From the NCBI RefSeq assembly GCF_001981305.1, contig NZ_MSCW01000007.1, positions 434,001 to 498,000 on the forward strand: a stretch of DNA of 64,000 nucleotides. Reading direction: 5' to 3'. The stretch's first letter is position 1, and every line of letters starts with the position of its first letter. Position numbers and translations under genes: made by a program. The notes beneath the pieces are model-generated. The model was given only the letters and a program-made list of their open reading frames with translations. It made no database searches and was not told where the DNA came from. Of this stretch, positions 41,163-50,364 are shown piece after piece. The stretch comes from Marinobacter lutaoensis. Lineage in GTDB: Bacteria; Pseudomonadota; Gammaproteobacteria; Pseudomonadales; Oleiphilaceae.

Positions 41163-41906
41163 TCAGGCCCGGCGCCGGGCCGGGAACCACATGGCCAGGG
41201 CCGCCACCAGGGTGGTCACCACCACCGCCGGGCCCGCCGGCACATCCGCCAGCACCGACAGGCCGAGACCACCGGCGTGGCCGGCCAGGGCCGCAGCCAT
41301 GGCCAGCGCCGGACCGCGGCCCTGGAGCCGGCCCTGCACCCAAGGAGTGATGATCAGGGTGGCGAACACCACATACAGGCCCGCCAGGGCCACCGAATAG
41401 GTGACCGCCAGCGCGAACACCGGCAGGAAACCGGCACCGGCGGACCAGCCGCGCCGGCGCCAGGACAACAGCGCCATCAGCAGGGCCAGGACGGACAACG
41501 CTGACAGCACCGGCCACTCCGCCCACAGCAGGTCGCCGGACACCGCCCGGTGCAGAACCTGGGCTCCGTGGGGGTCGCCGCTGACCACCAGTACGGCCAG
41601 GCTGGCGCCCACGACATAGAGCACCCCAATGGCCGCCTCCCGGGTGGCACCGGGCAGGCGGAGGGTCCAGTGAACCGCGCCTGCGGCCAGCAACGCCAGC
41701 CCCAGGCTGCTGACCGGAGCCCCGGCCAGAGCCGGATCCCAACCGAGGTAGCGACCGGCCAGCGCCCCCAGCGAAGCCCACTGGGCGATCGCCAGGTCGG
41801 CGAAGAGGACGCCCCGGGCAATGACCTGGTAGCCCAGGGGCACCAGCAGCAGACACAGCAGGATGCTGCCAAGCAGAGGCGGGAGCAACCAGTCAAGGCT
41901 GGTCAA
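41163..41906 (-). CDS. Zinc/metal ABC transporter permease (ZnuB-like)
   Basis: A 247-residue ABC-3 family membrane protein with about eight hydrophobic segments; GVLFADLAIAQWASLGA near the N-terminus is typical of metal permeases. The start is a TTG at 41906 with a near-perfect GGGGAGGG ribosome site, inside the last codons of the binding-protein gene; no nearby ATG fits. It is third in the operon porin, binding protein, permease. No ATPase gene is adjacent. Confidence 0.85.
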   Translation of the reverse strand: MTSLDWLLPPLLGSILLCLLLVPLGYQVIARGVLFADLAIAQWASLGALAGRYLGWDPALAGAPVSSLGLALLAAGAVHWTLRLPGATREAAIGVLYVVGASLAVLVVSGDPHGAQVLHRAVSGDLLWAEWPVLSALSVLALLMALLSWRRRGWSAGAGFLPVFALAVTYSVALAGLYVVFATLIITPWVQGRLQGRGPALAMAAALAGHAGGLGLSVLADVPAGPAVVVTTLVAALAMWFPARRRA

Positions 41907-42813
41907 CGGCGCCCTCCCCGGACGGATCCAGCAGCGCCGCGACGATGGTCGAGATGAGCTCGGCCAGGGTGTCCGTCGCGGCATCGTCGGTTACCGTGCC
42001 CGGCAGAACCCGCACCGGCTTGCCGGTCTGCTCAGACAACCATTGCGCCGGCCGGGGATCCTGGTGGCTGGCCACCAGAATGGCATCGGCCGGGCCCAGT
42101 TCCGGAGCCGCCAGCAGCTGTTGCAGGTGCGCGGCGCTGGGCGGCAGCCCGGGTTTGGGTTCCAGATCCAGAACCGCCTCCACCCCCAGCCAGTCCAGCA
42201 GGTAGCGGAAGCTGCCGTGCTGAACCACTACCGAGTGTCCGCGCAGGCGTTCCGCCGCCTGTCGCCAGACCTCGCGCTGCTGGTTCCAGGCCCCCCGCCA
42301 GCGCAGGTAACGTACGAACAACTGGGAGGACAGATCCGGGCGGAGCTGGCGCAGCCGTTCCATCAGGGCCTCGGCAATGCGTGGCAACCGGTCCGGCGCC
42401 AGGTGCACGTGGGGGTTACCCTCCGGATGCACGTCCCCCATGCTGCGGTCAACAGGGCGGTGAGCATCCCGCAGTTCGACCTGCTCGGCCGCCAGGAACA
42501 GGCCCGGTCGACCGACCTGGATGGCCGGATTGGCCGCACGTTGTAGCAGGGTCGGCAGCCAGCCCGCCTCCAGTGAGGCCCCTGTGCACACCGCCAGATC
42601 GGCCCGGCGCAGCTTGGCAATCAGACTGGGACGCGCCTCGATGTAGTGAGGATCCTGCAGGTAATGGGTGGCGGTCGTAATGTCAGCCTCGGGCAACCAT
42701 GCCCGCACCAGCGCCGCCCACTCCGGTTCACAGGCGAAGACGTGAAACTCGGCCCGGGCCGGCTGCGCCAGCAGACCGGCCAGCAGGGCCATAACCACGG
42801 CGGCGGTGCGCAC
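41893..42813 (-). CDS. Metal ABC transporter substrate-binding protein (ZnuA-like)
   Basis: A 306-residue secreted protein. The GTG at 42813 gives a signal peptide ending at ARA; an ATG seven codons in (42792) is the alternative. Metal ligands are expected in LQDPHYIEARPS and GNPHVHLAPDR, with QHGSFRYLLDWLG later, as in the cluster A-I zinc/manganese binding family. It follows the porin gene by two bases. The Zur-like box upstream of the operon points to zinc. Confidence 0.85.
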   Translation of the reverse strand: MRTAAVVMALLAGLLAQPARAEFHVFACEPEWAALVRAWLPEADITTATHYLQDPHYIEARPSLIAKLRRADLAVCTGASLEAGWLPTLLQRAANPAIQVGRPGLFLAAEQVELRDAHRPVDRSMGDVHPEGNPHVHLAPDRLPRIAEALMERLRQLRPDLSSQLFVRYLRWRGAWNQQREVWRQAAERLRGHSVVVQHGSFRYLLDWLGVEAVLDLEPKPGLPPSAAHLQQLLAAPELGPADAILVASHQDPRPAQWLSEQTGKPVRVLPGTVTDDAATDTLAELISTIVAALLDPSGEGAVDQP

Positions 42814-42815
42814 GC

Positions 42816-43970
42816 TCAGAACCCGTGCGCGCCATGCGCGCCCAGCGACATCACGTACTGCACCGTTACGGTATCATCGGCGTTGTCGAAACCGTTGCCA
42901 TCCTGGTGGGTGTACTGCAGCCGCAGGGTGGAGAAGTGGGAGTGGGACCAGGCCAGCATCACTTCCGTCTCGTCCAGACTCTGGTCGTGGAAATGATCGT
43001 CATGGGCTTGGCGCAGGTCCACTTCACCGTAGCGAAGGCCGGCAGACCACTGCGGCGCGAAGCGGTATACCCCGGACAGGTACCAACCCTCGTGGGTGTC
43101 GTCCGAAGTGGCGTACCGGTTCAGGTCGTCGGCGTAGAGGTACTCGCCACTCAGGGTCAGCTGCTGCTCCCTGGCATTGCCGTTGGGCGCCCACTTCCAG
43201 ACCGCATCGGCGATGTAGAGGTTTCTGCCGGTGTAGGAGGCGGCATGGCTGTGCTCATGTTCCTCTCCCTCTTCGTCGTGGTCTTCCTCGACGACCCCGG
43301 CGTTACGGTTACGCAGGTAGGACAGCCCCAGCTGCCAGCTCTGGGATACCGACAGGTCCCCACCGACGCGGGTGTTGAGGGTGAACACCCCCAGTTCCTC
43401 GTCGCCTTCCGACAGGGACGCGCCACTGAATACCTCGGCTCCCACCTGCCAGAAGAAGGGGGTGGGCAGGAGGGCATTGAGACGGACGCCGTCGTCGTAG
43501 TAGTGGCTGCCCAGCAGGGCGCGGTAGGCCGCCGGACGCTCGACGAAGTCGTCTTCGTGGAGGTGGCGGCCGTTCAGATAGCCCACTTGTGACAGGAACC
43601 GTCCGGCCCGGACGCTCAGGGATGCCGGCAGGCCGTTGGTTTGCAGATAGGCTTCTTCCACCTGCACTTCGCTCTCGCCCTCGTGCTCTTCGTACACGGT
43701 GGTCAGGCGACCAGAAAACAGGTCATCGATGGGCGCCGACAGGGTCAGCTCGGTGTGGCCCAGGCCAAAGCCCTTGTCCCGGTGCGACAGGGCGGTGTCC
43801 TCCTGCTTGTAGTAGCCGTCGAGCGTAACACTGACGTCGGGGTTCAGTGCGTCGCCCTGGACCTCCGGCGCGGCCAGCACCACCAGCGGGATCAGGGCCC
43901 GGGTAAACGAACGTGGCGGCATCACGGCGGCCCGTCGCTGGCCACCCCCGCGTTTGGGTAAAACATCCAT
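42816..43970 (-). CDS. His-rich outer-membrane porin of the zinc-uptake operon
   Basis: A 384-residue beta-barrel-type protein ending in an aromatic residue (GAHGF). The precursor has an N-terminal extension followed by a signal-like segment to about VQG. Acidic/histidine loops such as EEDHDEEGEEHEHSHAAS and RQAHDDHFHDQSLDE look like external metal-collecting loops. First gene of the zinc operon; AAGGAG precedes the ATG. Probably lets zinc through the outer membrane under limitation; substrate inferred from context. Confidence 0.82.
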   Translation of the reverse strand: MDVLPKRGGGQRRAAVMPPRSFTRALIPLVVLAAPEVQGDALNPDVSVTLDGYYKQEDTALSHRDKGFGLGHTELTLSAPIDDLFSGRLTTVYEEHEGESEVQVEEAYLQTNGLPASLSVRAGRFLSQVGYLNGRHLHEDDFVERPAAYRALLGSHYYDDGVRLNALLPTPFFWQVGAEVFSGASLSEGDEELGVFTLNTRVGGDLSVSQSWQLGLSYLRNRNAGVVEEDHDEEGEEHEHSHAASYTGRNLYIADAVWKWAPNGNAREQQLTLSGEYLYADDLNRYATSDDTHEGWYLSGVYRFAPQWSAGLRYGEVDLRQAHDDHFHDQSLDETEVMLAWSHSHFSTLRLQYTHQDGNGFDNADDTVTVQYVMSLGAHGAHGF

Positions 43971-44045
43971 CCAGCAAGCTCCTTGATTATGTCGCGCTAA
44001 AACCTTGAGTGCGTGAGCGCAGACGCTTCGCTCATCGCGAACAAA

Positions 44046-44062
44046 ATGTTATGTTATAACAT
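44046..44062. promoter_or_regulatory. Zur box between zinc operon and COG0523 GTPase
   Basis: ATGTTATGTTATAACAT has the Zur core TGTTATA-n-TATAACA with one mismatch. It lies in the 148-base divergent region, about 60 bases before the GTPase start and 75 before the porin start, where bound Zur would repress both. Confidence 0.85.
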
Positions 44063-44118
44063 CTCTACCGTAAACCCCGGGCCAACCGCCCAACCTGTCT
44101 CGTTCAAGGAGCCCAACC

Positions 44119-45321
<1,203 letters not shown>

Positions 45322-45347
45322 GCCTCCCAGCCGAATCCCGCCACTCA

Positions 45348-45369
45348 CCGCCCGCCGTCCGGCGGGCGG
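45348..45369. repeat. Perfect inverted repeat after the GTPase gene
   Basis: CCGCCCGCCG-tc-CGGCGGGCGG, ten-base arms. No T-tract; possibly a weak terminator. Directly after it, CTTTGGTACCGG (45378-45389) begins the erdR upstream region, similar to CTTTAGTACCGCC before the 37459 operon. Confidence 0.5.
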
Positions 45370-45495
45370 ATATTCGACTTTGGTACCGGTTGTTTACTGC
45401 GATGGTCGCATTCAACCGGTCGCCGCAATCGCGTGTAATGAAACGATCACAAGAATAAAGGGCGGGGTCCGGCCACCGCCATCGAGGAGGACACC

Positions 45496-46269
45496 ATGCT
45501 GAACGAGCTGGAGACTGCGGAATCCCGGAAAACGCGCGACGACACCCGGAGAACCGTTCCCGGTCCCGACAACCGACAGGCAGACACGGACATGGAGCCC
45601 GCCTACAAAATCCTCATCGCCGATGACCACCCACTGTTCCGGGAGGCCATCATCAGCGTCATTGCCTCAGGCTTTGAGGGTAGCGAAATCCTGGAAACCG
45701 ACGACCTGGACAGCGCTCTGGCCATCACCCGGGCCCACGATGACCTCGACCTGATCCTGCTGGACCTGAACATGCCCGGCATGCACGGCCTGAACGGGCT
45801 GATCACGCTGCGCAACGAAGCCCCGACGATTCCGGTGGTGATTGTATCCGCTGAGGAAGACAAACAGGTGGTGCTGCAGGCCATCACCTATGGCGCGGTC
45901 GGTTTCATCACCAAATCCTCGCCCCGGGCCCGGATGACCGAGGCCATCCAGCAGATTCTCAACGGCAACGTCTACCTGCCCTCGGACATCATCCGCACCG
46001 GCAAGGAAAGCCCCCAGCGCCGGAGCCGGCCGGAGGACCACCCGATCTCTCCGGAAACCCTCAATTCCCTGACCCGGCGCCAGCTGCTGGTGCTTGAGCG
46101 CATGTCCAAGGGCGAATCCAACAAGCAGATTGCTTACAACCTCAACATCGCCGAAACCACCGTGAAGGCCCATGTCTCCGCCATCCTGCGCAAGCTGGGC
46201 GTGCACAACCGGGTGCAGGCCATCCTCTCCGCCGGCGACGTGGATTTCAGCCAGTACCTCAAGCGCTGA
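45496..46269 (+). CDS. erdR: LuxR-type response regulator ErdR
   Basis: A 257-residue regulator with receiver ([13 protein letters not shown]; phosphoacceptor in [22 protein letters not shown]) and LuxR helix-turn-helix ([31 protein letters not shown]). It matches the Pseudomonas ErdR group, which activates ethanol oxidation and acetyl-CoA synthetase genes. The usual start is [11 protein letters not shown] (here 45592), but a strong GAGGAGG site supports 45496, adding a 32-residue polar N-terminus. Its kinase is not adjacent; the window's ErcS' is a candidate partner. Confidence 0.9.
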   Translation: MLNELETAESRKTRDDTRRTVPGPDNRQADTDMEPAYKILIADDHPLFREAIISVIASGFEGSEILETDDLDSALAITRAHDDLDLILLDLNMPGMHGLNGLITLRNEAPTIPVVIVSAEEDKQVVLQAITYGAVGFITKSSPRARMTEAIQQILNGNVYLPSDIIRTGKESPQRRSRPEDHPISPETLNSLTRRQLLVLERMSKGESNKQIAYNLNIAETTVKAHVSAILRKLGVHNRVQAILSAGDVDFSQYLKR

Positions 46270-46278
46270 GCCCCGGCC

Positions 46279-47532
46279 TCAGCCGCGCCCAGCCGGTGGT
46301 ACAGCGGACGGCTCGGCTTCCGTGGTGTCACCGGCGTGTTCATCCGCGGCTACCCCGGCGCCTGAATGCCCGCCGCTCACCCGGTCGATGTACTGGCCAT
46401 AGCCCTCGGCGGCCATATCCTCCAGCGGGATGAAACGCATGGCCGCGGAGTTCATGCAATACCGCAAACCGGTGGGAGCGGGACCGTCATTAAAGACGTG
46501 ACCCAGGTGGGAGTCGGCGTACCGGCTGCGGATTTCGGTGCGGGTCATGAAGAACGACGCATCCGTTCTCTCGACCACCGCATCCGGTGTAATGGGCCGG
46601 GTGAAACTGGGCCAGCCGGTGCCGGATGAGTATTTGTCCCGTGATGAGAACAGGGGCTCACCGGAAACGATATCCACGTACAGGCCCACCCGCTTGTTGT
46701 TCCAGTAGGGATTGTCGTAGGGCGGCTCTGTGCCCTCCTCCTGGGTCACCTCGTACTGCAGCTCCGTCAGTGTCTCCCGGAGCGTCTGATCGTCCGGTTT
46801 GGTGAAGGTATCCGGATCGAATCCCATGCCGCCCGACGGGGCGTCCCCGGTGTCGGGTTTGAAGCGGGAGAAGTCCAGCTCGTAGTCTTCACCATACACG
46901 CTCTCAATGAACTGGTAGCGACCCGAATTGAACGTATAGAAGCGGTACCGGATGGGGTTTTTCTTGTAATAGTCCTGGTGGTATTTCTCCGCAGGCCAGA
47001 ACGTCTTCAGCGGTGCAATCTCCACCACCACCGGCTTGTCATAGAGGCCGGACGCCTGCAGCTTCGCCTTCGCCGCTTCGGCCTGCCGCTTCTGGGACGC
47101 GTTATGGTAGAAAATCACCGGCCGGTACTGTTTGCCACGATCCACAAACTGACCATCGGCATCGGTCGGATCCATCATTCTCCAGAACCCCTGCAGCAAC
47201 CCCTCATAGGTTATTTTCGTGGGATCGTAGTAGACCTGCACGGACTCGGTATGGCCGGTGCCGCCCGATGAAACCGCCTCGTAGGAGGGATGGTCCACTT
47301 GGCCACCGGCGTAGCCGGACACGGCCTCGACCACGCCGGGAATTTTCTCAAACCCGGCTTCTACGCACCAGAAGCAGCCTCCGGCGAAGGTCGCCACGGC
47401 CAGATCCGGATTGTCCGGCGCAAACGCCGTGTCAGCAGCTGAACCTTTTTCGGCTGAAGCCTGAAAGGCCCCTACCGACGCGGCGAGGGCCACCATCAGG
47501 GTGAGCGCCGCCGCTATCATTCCGCGTTTCAT
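46279..47532 (-). CDS. msrAB: Secreted MsrA-MsrB fusion methionine sulfoxide reductase
   Basis: A 417-residue protein: Sec signal peptide (1-27, ending QASA), MsrA domain with GGCFWC (catalytic Cys53, Cys56), then an MsrB domain with [21 protein letters not shown] and catalytic RYCMNS. The MsrB part lacks the zinc CxxC pairs and has threonine in the SG(C)GWPSF spot where PilB-type MsrB has its resolving cysteine; only three cysteines exist in the mature protein. It would repair both Met-sulfoxide epimers in the periplasm. ATG at 47532 has GGAGG at five bases. Last gene of the Met-rich peptide/two-component group. Confidence 0.92.
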   Translation of the reverse strand: MKRGMIAAALTLMVALAASVGAFQASAEKGSAADTAFAPDNPDLAVATFAGGCFWCVEAGFEKIPGVVEAVSGYAGGQVDHPSYEAVSSGGTGHTESVQVYYDPTKITYEGLLQGFWRMMDPTDADGQFVDRGKQYRPVIFYHNASQKRQAEAAKAKLQASGLYDKPVVVEIAPLKTFWPAEKYHQDYYKKNPIRYRFYTFNSGRYQFIESVYGEDYELDFSRFKPDTGDAPSGGMGFDPDTFTKPDDQTLRETLTELQYEVTQEEGTEPPYDNPYWNNKRVGLYVDIVSGEPLFSSRDKYSSGTGWPSFTRPITPDAVVERTDASFFMTRTEIRSRYADSHLGHVFNDGPAPTGLRYCMNSAAMRFIPLEDMAAEGYGQYIDRVSGGHSGAGVAADEHAGDTTEAEPSAVPPAGRG

Positions 47533-47600
47533 AAACACCTCCTCTGATCATTCGATACGATCAGGCTACCGCTGAGGTTTCACAAAACCGTTCTTCGTTT

Positions 47601-47617
47601 ATCACGAATCGATCACG
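47601..47617. promoter_or_regulatory. 11-bp-spaced direct repeat before msrAB (candidate response-regulator site)
   Basis: ATCACgaatcgATCACgg: ATCAC repeated at 47601 and 47612. The OmpR/PhoB family binds direct repeats one helical turn apart. A degenerate copy (TTCAC at 47579) precedes it. It lies in the 92-base gap between the kinase gene and msrAB. Confidence 0.5.
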
Positions 47618-47624
47618 GCGCGGA

Positions 47625-49127
47625 TCATGTCTCCCCACCGGGGGGCGTCCTGTCGGCCGCGGGCAACCAGATCCGAAACTCGGCACCGCCCTCGGGCCGG
47701 TTAGCGACGGAAATACGCCCCTCCTGAAGCCCGGCCAGCCGCTGGGCAATGGCCAGCCCCAGTCCGGCATGGTGGCCAGCCTGCGATCGGGTGCTGCCTT
47801 GAAAGAAAGGCTCGAAAATGTGATCCATCTGGTCCGGCGCAATCCCGGGACCGTCGTCCAGCACGGAGACACTCACACCGGGAGTGTCGGCACGGACCGA
47901 CAATGTCACGGCCTTCCCCGGCGGAGAATGGCGGATGGCATTTCCAATCAGGTTGTCCAGAACCCGCTCACACAGCGCGATGTCCGCCATTGCCCGAACC
48001 GGAGCCATGTCCCCCAGGCGCAGGGTGACGCCCGCGCGCTCGGCCTCCGGCTGATGTTTCTGAACCACATCGTGTACCAGTTCCGCCATCACAAACGGTT
48101 CGGGCCGTGCATGCTTCTCCCGGGCTTCCAGGGCCGCCAGCTCAAACAACTCGTCCACCAGCCGGGCCAGCCGGCGACTCTCTGACAGGGCAACCGCAAC
48201 GAAACGCCGCTGCTCGGCCGGGGGCAGGCTGTCCTGTTTCAGCTTCAACGCTTCCAGGTAGCCCTGGATCGAGGCCAGCGGGGTGCGCAGGTCATGGGAA
48301 ACCTGCGCCACCAGCTGCCGACGCTGGTGATCCTTGTCCTTCAGCAGTTCCAGCTGGGCCACAATGCGCTGTGACATCTGATCAAACCGGGCGGACAGGT
48401 AATCGATGTCGTCCCCGGCCACCGGGCCGTCATCGCCGGCGGCGGATACGGCCGTTCCCACGTCTGCCTCGAAGGCCTCGACCCGCTCGGTCAGGCGGGA
48501 CAGCCGGCGGGTCAGGAGGCGGAAAAACAGCAACCCCGCCAGCAGGCCGACAAACAGGCTCACCGCCAGGGCGCCCGCCCCCATCTGCAACAACTGGTGA
48601 CTGTGGACCATGCTTTCGGCCAGGTCGTATTCCTCGCCTCGCAGGACCACGTACAGGTAACCGGTGGGGTGGGCTTCGGATGGCACCGGCGTGACCGAGA
48701 ACACCTTCCGGCGATCATGACTGCGGGGGTCATCACCGAGCAAGGGAAACGCCGTCGGATCGCTGAGAAGTGCGCGGATCGGCCCCAGCGATACCCGCTT
48801 GCGCTTGATCTTGTCGGGGTCCGCCGAGTAGGAGAGGATACGGCCATCGGCATCCAGCAAATAGATTTCGATGCTCGGATTGATGGTCATATACAGCTCG
48901 AAGAGCGTTTTCAGTGCGTCCCGGTTCAGCCGGCCGTCGGTCACCAGATTGCGATCCGACACCAGGTTCCGGGCCAGGTCCCGGTTGAGCGCCTGATTCA
49001 CCGCCGCGGTGTACTCCCGCACCGAATACAGGCTCAGAAGGGTAAACAGCGCGCCGACGGTCACCAGCAGCAGAAAGAGGGCCAGTGCCAGGCGGCCGTA
49101 CAGTGTTCGCAACATCGGTCGAGCCAT
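47625..49127 (-). CDS. Membrane sensor histidine kinase of the MsrAB operon
   Basis: A 500-residue kinase: helix 1 (about 10-34), a periplasmic sensor region of about 130 residues, helix 2 (about 170-197), HAMP, HisKA with VAQVSHDLRTPLASIQG (phosphoacceptor histidine near 280), and HATPase (NLIGNAIRHSPPG, DDGPGIAPD, AGLGLAIAQRLA). The periplasmic loop has no cysteine that I can see and a few methionines. It starts three bases after the response-regulator stop. Probable signal: periplasmic oxidant or envelope stress, inferred from operon partners. Confidence 0.9.
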   Translation of the reverse strand: MARPMLRTLYGRLALALFLLLVTVGALFTLLSLYSVREYTAAVNQALNRDLARNLVSDRNLVTDGRLNRDALKTLFELYMTINPSIEIYLLDADGRILSYSADPDKIKRKRVSLGPIRALLSDPTAFPLLGDDPRSHDRRKVFSVTPVPSEAHPTGYLYVVLRGEEYDLAESMVHSHQLLQMGAGALAVSLFVGLLAGLLFFRLLTRRLSRLTERVEAFEADVGTAVSAAGDDGPVAGDDIDYLSARFDQMSQRIVAQLELLKDKDHQRRQLVAQVSHDLRTPLASIQGYLEALKLKQDSLPPAEQRRFVAVALSESRRLARLVDELFELAALEAREKHARPEPFVMAELVHDVVQKHQPEAERAGVTLRLGDMAPVRAMADIALCERVLDNLIGNAIRHSPPGKAVTLSVRADTPGVSVSVLDDGPGIAPDQMDHIFEPFFQGSTRSQAGHHAGLGLAIAQRLAGLQEGRISVANRPEGGAEFRIWLPAADRTPPGGET

Positions 49128-49130
49128 GGG

Positions 49131-49832
49131 TCAGTCCATGAACCGATAGCCGACGCCCCAGACCGTCTGAACGAAATGCGGATCGGCCGGATCGGCCTCG
49201 ATCTTGTTGCGGAGGCGGTTGATGTGGGTGTTCACGGTGTGTTCGTAGCCGTCGTGGTTGTAACCCCAGACGGCGTCCAGCAGCTGGGCCCGGCTGAACA
49301 CCCGGCCCCGGTGACGGGCAAAATACCAGAGCAGATCGAATTCCCGGGCGGTCAGTTCCACTTCCTGCTCCCGGACAAAGACCCGCCGTCGAACCGGGTC
49401 AATGCGTAGCCCGTCGACGACGACCTCTTCGGTTTCCGGCGCAGTTGCCCCCCGGGCGGCGAGCGCGTCCACCCGCCGGAACAGGGCCTTGATCCGGGCG
49501 GCCAGCTCAGCCACGCTGAACGGCTTGGTGAGGTAGTCATCGGCCCCCATTTCAAGCCCCAACACCCGATCCAGCTCGGTACTTTTGGCGGTGAGCATCA
49601 GCACCGGCACGTAATCCTGGCCGGCGCGGATGTCACGGCACACCGCCAGTCCGTCCATGCCGGGCAACATCAGATCGAGGATGACCAGGTCAATGCCGCC
49701 CCGTCGAAAACGGGCAAGCCCCTGCTCGCCGCTGTCCACCAGGACAGGCTCCAGGCCCAGATCCACCACCTGCATACGTACCAACTCGCCGATACCGGGA
49801 TTGTCCTCAATGATCAGTACGGTTCGTGTCAT
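49131..49832 (-). CDS. OmpR/PhoB-family response regulator of the MsrAB operon
   Basis: A 233-residue regulator with receiver (LIIEDNPGIGELV; LVILDLMLPGMDGL; lysine in DDYLTKPF) and a winged-helix effector domain (VELTAREFDLLWYFARHRGR; VNTHINRLRNKIE). GGGGAGA ribosome site before the ATG. 36 bases after the Met-rich peptide gene. Likely binds the 11-bp direct repeats upstream of that gene and of msrAB. Confidence 0.92.
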   Translation of the reverse strand: MTRTVLIIEDNPGIGELVRMQVVDLGLEPVLVDSGEQGLARFRRGGIDLVILDLMLPGMDGLAVCRDIRAGQDYVPVLMLTAKSTELDRVLGLEMGADDYLTKPFSVAELAARIKALFRRVDALAARGATAPETEEVVVDGLRIDPVRRRVFVREQEVELTAREFDLLWYFARHRGRVFSRAQLLDAVWGYNHDGYEHTVNTHINRLRNKIEADPADPHFVQTVWGVGYRFMD

Positions 49833-49868
49833 GGTCTCCCCGGCCCCGGTGGCCCGTTCCGAATGACG

Positions 49869-50180
49869 TTACTTCATGGTGTCCTTGTCCATGGTTCCCT
49901 GATCCATGGACATGGTGTCCTTCTTCATGGCATCCATGCCCGGATCGGACATGGCCCCCTCTTTCATACCCTGCCCCATGTCATCGGCCATGTCATCTTT
50001 CTTCATGTCATCCATTCCCTGATTCATGGGCGCGTCTGACATTCCCTCGTGTTTCATGGTGTCGTCAGACATTCCCTGGTGTGTCATGGTGTCATCGGCC
50101 ATTCCCATGTCGTCCGCCAAGGCCAAGCTCGCCGAGCAGCTCAGCAAAACAATCGCGCACATCCGGTTCAGCACATTCAT
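49869..50180 (-). CDS. Secreted methionine-rich, Asp/Lys-rich peptide (MrpX-like scavenger)
   Basis: A 103-residue protein: signal peptide of 22 residues ending in SLALA, then an 81-residue mature part holding 19 methionines (about 23%) spread as DDM, DTM, QGM and KKDDM units, with no cysteine in the mature part. Low complexity, likely disordered and periplasmic. Methionine-rich peptides such as MrpX soak up hypochlorite and are restored by a Met-sulfoxide reductase; here the same operon ends in a secreted MsrAB. Copper binding by Met motifs is the main alternative. Strong GGAGAG ribosome site. Confidence 0.85.
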   Translation of the reverse strand: MNVLNRMCAIVLLSCSASLALADDMGMADDTMTHQGMSDDTMKHEGMSDAPMNQGMDDMKKDDMADDMGQGMKEGAMSDPGMDAMKKDTMSMDQGTMDKDTMK

Positions 50181-50252
50181 GATGGTCTCTCCGTGTCATT
50201 CACAAGATTGGGTGGTTGCCCCACCCGACACGGAGCAGTATCCCGATCAGGA

Positions 50253-50312
50253 CTCACAAGCCGGTCACGCCTTGTTAAAAAATCCATCGCGGAAATATCA
50301 CAGAACAGTCAC
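50253..50312. promoter_or_regulatory. Two 11-bp-spaced direct repeats before the Met-rich peptide gene
   Basis: CTCAC/GTCAC at 50253 and 50264, and ATCAC/GTCAC at 50297 and 50308. Each pair has 11-base spacing and the two pairs are 44 bases apart (four turns). The unit (A/G)TCAC-n6-(A/G)TCACG matches that before msrAB. Likely binding sites for the operon's own regulator. Confidence 0.55.
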
Positions 50313-50364
50313 GCCCGCAGGCCCGGCGTGACAGACGGTGGGACGGTGGAAAGACGGGCAAGGG

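Noticed and set aside
49869..50180. Non-coding repetitive DNA
   Set aside because: The short CAT-rich repeats read as Met codons in a frame with a strong ribosome site and signal peptide, so a real gene is much more likely.
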